Assembly (NCBI RefSeq): GCF_000389965.1
Contig: NC_021191.1
Span: forward strand, 3,225,501 to 3,289,500
Origin: Actinoplanes sp. N902-109
Lineage (GTDB): Bacteria > Actinomycetota > Actinomycetes > Mycobacteriales > Micromonosporaceae
Direction of reading: 5' to 3'
DNA: 64,000 nt
The notes under the pieces are model-generated. The model saw nothing but the letters and a program-made list of their open reading frames with translations, did not search any database and was not told the origin of the DNA. The position numbers and the translations under genes were made by a program. Position 1 is the first letter of the stretch; each line of letters opens with the position of its first letter. Positions 51,419 to 64,000 of the stretch are shown here, in pieces.

Positions 51419-52985
51419 CATCGGCTCCTTCTCCCGAGGGGTTCAGCTGGGCGCGCAGACGGTCGATGACTCCCGGCAGCTGCGCGGAGGTCCGGGCGGC
51501 CCCGAAGACGATGTGGTCGGGACGGACGATCAGGAAGCGGGCCCGGGCCGCTCGCAGATACCCGAGGTAGGTGCCGTCGGTGTCGACGAGAGCGTCGGGG
51601 TCGCTGCCGCCGGACGGGCTCAGCACGACGATCCGGGCGCCGATGGCTCGGAGGAACTCGTGGTGGGCGGTGGTCAGCGCCGCGCCGGGGTCGGCGATGC
51701 TGAGCACGATGAAGCCGGCACCGGCGATCTGGTCGAACAGGCCGGTGTCCGGGCCCCGGGTGACCCGGCCCTGCGGCACGGGCTCACCGACGGGCGGGGC
51801 GACGGCGCCGAGGGGGCGGTCGAGCAGACCGGCGGCCAGCGGTACGGGCAGGGGCGCGGCGGACCGGGACGTGCCCGTCAGGGCGGCGTCGCGCCGGGTG
51901 GCGGCGGCCTCGTCGGTGACGCAGACGATGCGTCCGAGGGCCACGGCGGTGTCGACAGCCGCCCGTACGTGGGGAAGTCGCTCCTGCTCGTAGGTGTCCA
52001 TGATGGACTCGGGTGCCTTGCCCCGGAGCACCAGGTCGAGTTTCCACGCGAGATTACGTACGTCGCGGATCCCGGCGCACATCCCCTGCCCGGTGAACGG
52101 GGGCATCGTGTGGGCGGCGTCACCGGCCAGCAGCACCCGGCCGCGGCGCCAGCGATCCGCCCACGCCGCCCGGAACCGGTAGACGGTGTGGCGCTCCAAC
52201 GTGGCGTTGTCCGGCCGCACGTCGAAGGCCTTGAGCAGCTGCCAGGCGGTGCCGGCACCACCGAGCTCGTCGAGGCTCTCCACCGGCAGGCGCATGAACT
52301 CCCAGCGGCGGCGGCCCGGCCCGCTGGCGACCACGGTGGTCGGGCGTGCCGGGTCGCAGATCTGCACGTTGGTGGGGGAGAAGGTCCTCGGGGCGCTCAG
52401 CAGCACGTCGCAGAGCAGCCAGTCGTAGGCGAAGCCGAGGTCGGTGACCGATGCGCCCAGCGCCGCGCGCACGGTGCTGTTGGCGCCGTCGCAGCCCACC
52501 ACCCAGGAGCCGCTGACCGTGGCTACCCCGGTGCCGGTGGTGCAGGTGACCACGCCGGCCTGCGTGACGCCGGTGACGGTCCAGCCGCGGCGCACCTCGA
52601 TGCCCGGCCGCTGCGCGCCGGCGTCCCGCAGCGCGGACTCCAGCGCCGGCTGGTGCATCGTGGTGACATCGGGCCAGCCGAACCGGCCGGTGCCGGCGAA
52701 GTCCACCCCGATCAACGTACGCCCGGCGGCGGTGCGCCAGTCGTACCCGTCGGCGGCCTCGCCGATGCGGGCGAGGGCCGGACCGAGACCGATGAGCGCG
52801 AACGTCCGCGCGGTCTCGCCGTCGAAGCTGGTCGCCCGGGGCAACGGGTACGGCCGCGGCTGCCGTTCCAGCACCACGACGCGCCAACCGGCGTCGGCCA
52901 GCAGCAGCGCGAGGGTCTGACCGACCGGCCCGTGACCGACGATCACCACGTCCGCGTCGGTGCCGGCGTCCCGCTGCGGCGTCAC
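51411..52985 (-). CDS. FAD-dependent aromatic hydroxylase (Rif-Orf19/MhpA-like)
   Basis: The 524-residue group A flavin monooxygenase has GxGxxG as VIVGHGPVGQTLAL, the DG motif in VVGCDGANSTVR and the GD motif in VLLAGDAAHTMPPFTGQG. A thioredoxin-like C-terminal tail is present. It looks like the 3-(3-hydroxyphenyl)propionate-hydroxylase-type enzyme of naphthalenic ansamycin clusters, which hydroxylates the AHBA-derived ring and permits closure of the second ring. That role is by analogy. The GTG start at 52985 lies 3 bases after the dehydratase stop. It suggests a naphthalenic rather than benzenic ansamycin. Confidence 0.85.
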   Translation of the reverse strand: MTPQRDAGTDADVVIVGHGPVGQTLALLLADAGWRVVVLERQPRPYPLPRATSFDGETARTFALIGLGPALARIGEAADGYDWRTAAGRTLIGVDFAGTGRFGWPDVTTMHQPALESALRDAGAQRPGIEVRRGWTVTGVTQAGVVTCTTGTGVATVSGSWVVGCDGANSTVRAALGASVTDLGFAYDWLLCDVLLSAPRTFSPTNVQICDPARPTTVVASGPGRRRWEFMRLPVESLDELGGAGTAWQLLKAFDVRPDNATLERHTVYRFRAAWADRWRRGRVLLAGDAAHTMPPFTGQGMCAGIRDVRNLAWKLDLVLRGKAPESIMDTYEQERLPHVRAAVDTAVALGRIVCVTDEAAATRRDAALTGTSRSAAPLPVPLAAGLLDRPLGAVAPPVGEPVPQGRVTRGPDTGLFDQIAGAGFIVLSIADPGAALTTAHHEFLRAIGARIVVLSPSGGSDPDALVDTDGTYLGYLRAARARFLIVRPDHIVFGAARTSAQLPGVIDRLRAQLNPSGEGADDA

Positions 52986-52988
52986 CGG

Positions 52989-53423
52989 TCAGTCCGCGAC
53001 ACGGGAGAGCAGGGCCTGGGCGGCCAGCCGGTAGCCGAGGGTGCCCAGTCCGAAGATCACGCCCGAGGCGACCGGCCCGATCACCGACACGTGGCGGAAC
53101 TGCTCCCGCGCCCAGATGTTCGAGATGTGCACCTCGATCCACGGCTGGGGATAGGCGGCCAGGGCGTCCCGCAGGCTCCAGCCGGCCATCATCAGCGCTC
53201 CCGGGTTGACGATCGCGCCGACGGTCCGCGGGTTGTCGTTGATGGTGCGGACCAGATCGCCCTCGGCGTCGGACTGGTGCGACGTCACGGTCCAGCCGCG
53301 TCCGGACACCACCTCGGACACCGCCTTCTCGATGTCGGCGAGGGTGTCGGTGCCGTACACCTCGGGTTCGCGGCGGCCGAGGATGCCGAGGTTCGGACCG
53401 TTGATCAGCAGTAGTTCGGGCAC
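52989..53423 (-). CDS. Type II (amino)dehydroquinate dehydratase, RifJ-like
   Basis: The 144-residue type II dehydroquinase has NGPNLGILGRREPEVYG with the catalytic Tyr, EVHISNI with the catalytic His, and AREQFR with the Arg. The segment that usually reads PGAYTHTS reads PGALMMAG, which may mark the aminodehydroquinate substrate of AHBA synthesis. In that pathway it makes aminodehydroshikimate, the substrate of AHBA synthase. The start is GTG at 53423 with a weak ribosome site. It is divergent from the AHBA synthase gene and heads the leftward three-gene unit. Confidence 0.88.
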   Translation of the reverse strand: MPELLLINGPNLGILGRREPEVYGTDTLADIEKAVSEVVSGRGWTVTSHQSDAEGDLVRTINDNPRTVGAIVNPGALMMAGWSLRDALAAYPQPWIEVHISNIWAREQFRHVSVIGPVASGVIFGLGTLGYRLAAQALLSRVAD

Positions 53424-53472
53424 CCGGCGAACGTAGCAACCGGCCGGCCGCGGACGGGGTGACGCAGCGGCG

Positions 53473-53539
53473 TTTAGGGGGGCGTAAGGGTGCGATCAAG
53501 GGGCCTGACGGGGTGCGCCCGGCGTGGTTATCGTGCGAT
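53473..53539 (+). promoter_or_regulatory. Promoter of the AHBA synthase operon with three G-run repeats
   Basis: G-runs begin at 53477, 53488 and 53500 (0, +11, +23). CTGACG follows at 53505-53510, an 18-base spacer, then TATCGT at 53529-53534. AGGGGCCTGACGG and GGTTATCGTGCGAT match the crotonyl-CoA reductase promoter exactly, with the same 14-base gap. It lies in the 148-base divergent region and may also affect the leftward dehydratase gene. Confidence 0.65.
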
Positions 53540-53571
53540 TCGCGATCCGCTAGAGAAGAGGCTGATCAACG

Positions 53572-54735
53572 ATGACCGACAAGACGCTGGACCTGGATTT
53601 CCCAGCCTGGCCCCAGTTCGGCCAGGACGAGCGCGACGGGCTCATCCGCGCCCTGGAGCAGGGGCAATGGTGGCGGGTGGCCGGCCGGGAGGTCGACGAC
53701 TTCGAGCGGGAGTTCGCCGAGTTCCACGGTGCCCCGTACGCCTTGGCCGTGACGACCGGCACCCACGCGCTGGAGCTGGCCCTGCAGGTGCTCGGGGTCG
53801 AGCCGGGCGCCGAGGTGATCGTGCCGGCGTTCACCTTCATCTCCTCGTCGCAGGCCGCGCAACGGCTGGGTGCGGTGGCCGTGCCGGTGGACGTGGACGC
53901 CGGTACGTACTGCATCGACCCCGCGGCGGTGGAAGCGGCGATCACGGCACGTACCGCGGCGATCATGCCCGTGCACATGGCCGGGCAGTTGTGTGACATG
54001 GATGCCCTCGGGAAGCTGTCGACGGCCTCGGGCGTGCCGCTGCTGCAGGACGCGGCGCACGCGCACGGTGCTCGATGGCGGGGGCAGGGCGTGGCCGCGC
54101 TGGGCTCGCCGGCCGCGTTCAGCTTCCAGAACGGCAAGCTGATGACCGCCGGTGAGGGTGGCGCGGTCACCTTCCCCGACGCCGATCAGTACGAGATGGC
54201 GTTCCTGCGGCACAGCTGCGGGCGCCCGCGCACCGACCGTACCTATCGGCACCAGACCTCGGGTTCGAACTTCCGGATGAACGAGTTCTCGGCGAGCGTG
54301 CTGCGGGCCCAGCTGGCCCGGCTCGACAGCCAGATCGACACCCGCGAGCAGCGCTGGCCGCTGCTGGCCGGGCTGCTCGCCGGGATCCCCGGGGTGGTGC
54401 CCCAGGCCACCGACGACCGGTGCACCCGCAACCCGCACTACATGGCCATGTTCCGCCTGCCCGGCGTCACCGAGCAGCGGCGCAACCAGGTGGTGGACGC
54501 CCTCATCGCGCGCGGGCTGCCGGCCTTCGCGGCGTTCCGGGCGATCTACCGGACCAACGCCTTCTGGGAGACCGGCGCCCCCGACGAATCGGTCGACGCG
54601 ATCGCCGGCCGCTGCCCGAACAGCGAGGCGCTGTCGACCGACTGCGTCTGGCTGCACCACCGGACGCTGCTCGGCAGCGAGCAGCAGATGCACGCCATCG
54701 CCGAGGTCGTTTCCGACGTCCTGGCGACGTCGTGA
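53572..54735 (+). CDS. rifK: 3-Amino-5-hydroxybenzoate (AHBA) synthase
   Basis: The 387-residue PLP enzyme of the DegT/AHBA-synthase fold matches RifK throughout: EQGQWWR, TGTHALELALQVLGVEPG, PAFTFISSSQAAQRLGAV, the PLP-binding K189 in FQNGKLMTAGEGGA and FRAIYRTNAFWETGAPDESV. It aromatises aminodehydroshikimate to AHBA, the starter of ansamycins and mitomycins, and in known systems it also acts in kanosamine supply with a RifL-type partner. The ATG lies after AGAGAAGAGG. The gene begins a tightly overlapping operon with RifL-, RifM- and RifG-like genes. Confidence 0.97.
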   Translation: MTDKTLDLDFPAWPQFGQDERDGLIRALEQGQWWRVAGREVDDFEREFAEFHGAPYALAVTTGTHALELALQVLGVEPGAEVIVPAFTFISSSQAAQRLGAVAVPVDVDAGTYCIDPAAVEAAITARTAAIMPVHMAGQLCDMDALGKLSTASGVPLLQDAAHAHGARWRGQGVAALGSPAAFSFQNGKLMTAGEGGAVTFPDADQYEMAFLRHSCGRPRTDRTYRHQTSGSNFRMNEFSASVLRAQLARLDSQIDTREQRWPLLAGLLAGIPGVVPQATDDRCTRNPHYMAMFRLPGVTEQRRNQVVDALIARGLPAFAAFRAIYRTNAFWETGAPDESVDAIAGRCPNSEALSTDCVWLHHRTLLGSEQQMHAIAEVVSDVLATS

Positions 54736-55796
54736 CCCTGCGGCTGGCGCTGGTCGGCTTCGGCTGGGCGGCCCGCTCGATCTGGCTGCCCCGGCTGCAG
54801 AGCCGCCCGGAACTGACGGTGACGACGGTCGTGGACCCCGACCCGGCAGTCCGCGCGCTCGCCGGTGCGGCGGGGATCGCCACCGTGCTCACCGGGCTCG
54901 ACGAGCTCTCCACCCACGACACCGACCTGGCGATCGTCGCGGTGCCCAACCACGCCCACGCCACGGTGGCGGCGACGTTGCTGCGCCGGGGGATCCCGGT
55001 CTTCCTGGAGAAACCGGTGTGCCTGACCGAGGCCGAGGCCGAGGAGCTGGCGTCGGCGGAGAAGGAGGGCGGTGCGGCGCTGATCGCCGGCAGCGCCGCC
55101 CGGCACCGCGCCGACGTGCTGGCGCTGGGCGCGCTGGCAGCCGAGGCGGGCACGATCCGGCACGTGCGGCTGGACTGGGTACGGGCCAGCGGGGTGCCCG
55201 GCACCGGCTGGTTCACCCGCCGGCAGCTGGCCGGGGGCGGCGCGCTGCTCGATCTCGGCTGGCACCTGCTGGACGTGCTGCTGGCGCTGACCGGGCCGCT
55301 GACCTTCGACGACGTGGTGGGCACGATCGGGCACGACTTCGTGCACCGCCGGTCGGCCCAGGCGGCGTGGAAGGACGACGGTGCGCCGGGCACGCCCGGC
55401 GACGTGGAGGACACCGTACGCGGATTCCTGGCCACCGCCGACGGCCTCTCGGTGGCCCTGCACACCAGCTGGGGATCGCACGCCACCTGCGACACCACCA
55501 CCATCGAGCTGTACGGCGACGCCGGCACCGCCGCGCTCACCTGCACCTTCGGCTTCAGCCCCAACCGGGTGGAACGTCCCGCGCTGACCTTCACCCGCGA
55601 CGGCGTGACCAGCGCGGTGCCGTTCCCGGCCGAACCGGTCGGCGCCGAGTACGACCGGCAGGTGGCCGCGCTGGCCGGGCTGCTGGCGGACCCGGACCGC
55701 CGGGGCCGGGCGGTGGCGGACGCGCGGTGGACGGTGCGGGTGATCGAACGGGTGTACGCGTCCGCCCGCCGGGGAGCGTCATGCGAAGCGGCCTGA
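54732..55796 (+). CDS. rifL: RifL-like NAD(P)-dependent oxidoreductase (Gfo/Idh/MocA)
   Basis: The 354-residue protein has the Rossmann motif ALVGFGWAARSIWLP and the family Lys in EKPVCLTEAEAEE. The Gfo/Idh/MocA C-terminal sheet follows. In the AHBA pathway RifL acts with AHBA synthase in making UDP-kanosamine, the source of the amino nitrogen. The GTG start overlaps the AHBA synthase stop as GTGA, and the 3' end overlaps the phosphatase gene by 16 bases. Order and coupling match rifK-rifL-rifM. Confidence 0.9.
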   Translation: MTLRLALVGFGWAARSIWLPRLQSRPELTVTTVVDPDPAVRALAGAAGIATVLTGLDELSTHDTDLAIVAVPNHAHATVAATLLRRGIPVFLEKPVCLTEAEAEELASAEKEGGAALIAGSAARHRADVLALGALAAEAGTIRHVRLDWVRASGVPGTGWFTRRQLAGGGALLDLGWHLLDVLLALTGPLTFDDVVGTIGHDFVHRRSAQAAWKDDGAPGTPGDVEDTVRGFLATADGLSVALHTSWGSHATCDTTTIELYGDAGTAALTCTFGFSPNRVERPALTFTRDGVTSAVPFPAEPVGAEYDRQVAALAGLLADPDRRGRAVADARWTVRVIERVYASARRGASCEAA

Positions 55797-56446
55797 CCCC
55801 GTTGCGGACCCGGGCGGTCGTCTTCGACCTCGACGGGGTGCTGGTGGACAGCTTCGACGTGATGCGCCGGGCCTTCACGGTGGCCTATCACGAGGTGGTC
55901 GGGACCGGCGAGCCGCCGTTCACCGAGTACAGCAAGCACCTCGGCCGCTACTTCCCGGACATCATGACGATCATGGGCCTGCCGATGGCGATGCAGGAGC
56001 CGTTCGTCCGGGAGAGCTACCGGCTGGCCGGTGAGGTCCGGATGTTCGACGGGGTGCCGCAGCTGCTGCACACGCTGCGTGAGCAGGGGCTGAGCCTGGC
56101 GGTGGCCACCGGCAAGAGTGGACCGCGCGCCCGGTCCCTGCTGGACGGTCTGGGCGTGCTGGGGCTGTTCGACCACGTGCTCGGCTCCGACGAGGTGGCC
56201 AACGCCAAACCCGCACCGGACATCGTGCTGCGGGCGATGCAGCTGCTCGGCGCCGATCCGGGCGAGACGGCGATGATCGGTGATGCGGTGACCGACCTGG
56301 TCAGCGCCCGGGCGGCCGGCGTGGCCGCGGTCGCGGCGCTGTGGGGGGAGAGCGACCCGGCCGACCTGCTGGCCGCCGCGCCCGACGCGGTGGTGCGCCG
56401 TCCGGCCGAGCTGGCGGCCCTGTGCCTGGGTGATCCCGTTGGCTGA
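55781..56446 (+). CDS. rifM: RifM-like HAD phosphatase
   Basis: The 221-residue HAD-superfamily hydrolase has motif I VVFDLDGVLVDSFDVM, motif II ATGKSG, the motif III Lys in NAKPAPDI and motif IV IGDAVTDL. The cap is of the small helical type. RifM is an early AHBA-pathway phosphatase, acting on a kanosamine-related phosphate. The ATG at 55781 with GGGGAG overlaps the end of the RifL-like gene. It overlaps the next gene by 17 bases if that gene starts at GTG 56430. Confidence 0.9.
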   Translation: MRSGLTPLRTRAVVFDLDGVLVDSFDVMRRAFTVAYHEVVGTGEPPFTEYSKHLGRYFPDIMTIMGLPMAMQEPFVRESYRLAGEVRMFDGVPQLLHTLREQGLSLAVATGKSGPRARSLLDGLGVLGLFDHVLGSDEVANAKPAPDIVLRAMQLLGADPGETAMIGDAVTDLVSARAAGVAAVAALWGESDPADLLAAAPDAVVRRPAELAALCLGDPVG

Positions 56447-57464
56447 GCCGGCCGCGACGCGCGTCACCGTCGAGCTCGGTGAGCGCTCCTACGATGTCCA
56501 TGTCGGCCCGGGGGTGCGGCAGCTGCTGCCGTCGATCGTCGCCGGCACCGGCGCGCGCCGGATGGCCGTGGTGTCGGCCCGCCCGCCGGAGTGGGTGCCG
56601 GACTGTGACCTGCCGACGCTGCGGCTGGACGCCGCCGACGGCGAGCAGCGCAAGACCCTGACCGAGGTGGAACGGCTGTGCCGGCGGTTCGCCGAGTTCG
56701 GCCTGACCCGCTCGGACGTGATCGTCTCCTGCGGCGGCGGCACCACCACCGATGTGGTGGGGCTGGCCGCCGCGATCTACCACCGCGGCACGGCCGTCAT
56801 CCATCTGCCCAGCTCGTTGCTGGCCCAGGTGGACGCGAGCGTGGGCGGCAAGACCGCGGTCAACCTGCCCGCCGGCAAGAACCTCGTCGGCGCGTTCTGG
56901 CAGCCGGCGGCGGTGCTGTGCGACAGCGACCTGCTCGCCTCGCTGCCGCCGCGCGAGATCGTCAACGGCTACGGCGAGATAGCCCGCTGCCACTTCATCG
57001 GGGCGGGCGACCTGCGCGGGCTGCCGTTGCCGGCGCAGATCCTGGCCGGCGTACGCCTGAAGGCCGCGCTGGTGGCCGCCGACGAACGGGACAACGGTGT
57101 ACGGCACCTGCTGAACTACGGCCACACCCTGGGCCACGCGCTCGAACGGGCCAGCGACTTCGCGGTACGCCACGGCGAGGCGGTGGCTGTCGGCACGGTC
57201 TTCGCCGGGCGGCTGGCCGGTGAGCTGGGCCGGATACCGCCCGCCCGGGTGCGCGAGCACGAGGCGGTGGTCGCCCACTACGGCCTGCCGACCCGGCTGC
57301 CCACCGGCCTGGACGAGACCACCCTGGTGGGCCTGATGCACCTGGACAAGAAGGCGACCGCGGGCCTGACGTTCGTGCTGGACGGCCCGGACGGCGCCGG
57401 ACTGGTGCGCGACATCCCCGACCGGCTGGTGGCCGCGACCCTCGCGGGGATGCCCCGGGGTTAA
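56430..57464 (+). CDS. rifG: RifG-like aminodehydroquinate synthase
   Basis: The 344-residue dehydroquinate-synthase-fold protein has SCGGGTTTDVVGLAAA for NAD binding and HLPSSLLAQVDASVGGKTAVN. The metal ligands lie in VNGYGEIARC (Glu), LLNYGHTLGHALE and RHGEAVAVG. It should cyclise aminoDAHP to aminodehydroquinate. In known AHBA pathways dehydroquinate synthase itself can serve, so the cluster copy may be specialised or redundant. The GTG at 56430 is the longest sensible start. The stop codon directly precedes the G-run element of the PKS promoter. Confidence 0.9.
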   Translation: MIPLAEPAATRVTVELGERSYDVHVGPGVRQLLPSIVAGTGARRMAVVSARPPEWVPDCDLPTLRLDAADGEQRKTLTEVERLCRRFAEFGLTRSDVIVSCGGGTTTDVVGLAAAIYHRGTAVIHLPSSLLAQVDASVGGKTAVNLPAGKNLVGAFWQPAAVLCDSDLLASLPPREIVNGYGEIARCHFIGAGDLRGLPLPAQILAGVRLKAALVAADERDNGVRHLLNYGHTLGHALERASDFAVRHGEAVAVGTVFAGRLAGELGRIPPARVREHEAVVAHYGLPTRLPTGLDETTLVGLMHLDKKATAGLTFVLDGPDGAGLVRDIPDRLVAATLAGMPRG

Positions 57465-57520
57465 GGGGGTTGGCGGGGAGAACTGAGGGGTGGTTCGGCC
57501 CCTGGTGATCGAACACAGTG
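57461..57520 (+). promoter_or_regulatory. Candidate promoter region of the ansamycin PKS with G-run repeats
   Basis: G-runs begin at 57465, 57475 and 57487: offsets 0, +10, +22, the same as before the crotonyl-CoA reductase gene. The third copy reads GAGGGGTGGTTC, close to AGGGGGTGGTCC there. The -35/-10 match is weaker than in the other two promoters (the best guess for a -10 falls near CACAGT). The element lies in the 128 bases between the RifG-like gene and the PKS start. Confidence 0.5.
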
Positions 57521-57592
57521 AGCAGAGACCCGCCGGGGCCGGCCGGATTCGCCGTCGTTCGCCGGGCGACCCCAAGAGAACGGTAAGGTGGC

Positions 57593-64000
<6,408 letters not shown>

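Noticed and set aside
56430..57464. C7-cyclitol (valienone-type) synthase linked to the trehalose-like genes
   Set aside because: The gene is coupled to RifK/L/M-like genes in AHBA order, which is far better explained by an aminodehydroquinate synthase; the sugar genes lie 50 kb away.

Overview
The window is very GC-rich with strong third-position GC, almost all coding, and carries long runs of genes overlapping by 4 to 20 bases. This is typical of a filamentous actinomycete. A chemotaxis-receptor remnant at the left edge fits a motile genus of the Actinoplanes/Micromonospora kind, but that is inference. Nearly everything after base 331 is specialised metabolism. I read it as three biosynthetic blocks plus a small caspase system. 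No dedicated transcription regulator, rRNA, tRNA, CRISPR array or insertion sequence was recognised.

Block 1 (331-25941) is a divergent pair of operons around a 727-base gap (11361-12087). The leftward operon runs: beta-propeller/ThDP-enzyme fusion, TreT-like trehalose synthase, aldo/keto reductase, GH13 alpha-glucosidase, stand-alone condensation-type acyltransferase, GT2 glycosyltransferase and PabC-like lyase. The rightward operon runs: ACP, glycine-oxidase-like flavoprotein, second ACP, transglutaminase-like protein, luciferase-like monooxygenase, fused PabA-PabB, FabF-type ketosynthase, acyl/aryl-AMP ligase, methyltransferase, half-length ketosynthase-like protein, adenylation protein, MFS exporter and TauD-type dioxygenase. 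PabAB (with the PIKGT lysine) and PabC together should give p-aminobenzoate. The other genes suggest that an aryl starter and an ACP-bound amino acid are joined, modified and glycosylated. I recognise no characterised pathway with this gene set, so this is the best candidate for an undescribed system.

Between blocks 1 and 2, a caspase-fold protease with a multi-spanning membrane tail overlaps an EACC1-type partner (25967-28430), a layout known from bacterial conflict systems.

Block 2 (28817-48890) is a FAAL-primed modular PKS on two proteins: FAAL-ACP-KS-(no AT)-ACP-KS-AT-KR-ACP, then KS-(no AT)-DH-ACP-reductase. A P450, a probably Tat-exported GMC oxidoreductase, an SDR and an MmpL-type transporter follow. 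There are three ketosynthases for one recognisable acyltransferase. An intrinsic terminator just before the first PKS gene could act as an attenuator.

Block 3 (49040 to beyond 64000) is an ansamycin-type cluster. It has genes for 3-amino-5-hydroxybenzoate (DAHP synthase, type II dehydroquinase, AHBA synthase, RifL-, RifM- and RifG-like proteins), a Rif-Orf19-like flavin hydroxylase, a carboxylating crotonyl-CoA reductase, and the start of a RifA-like PKS that runs off the window. The promoters of the reductase, AHBA synthase and PKS share three evenly spaced G-runs, and the first two also share a -35/-10 pair. This ties the reductase to the ansamycin cluster and puts the block 2/3 boundary near 48.9 kb.
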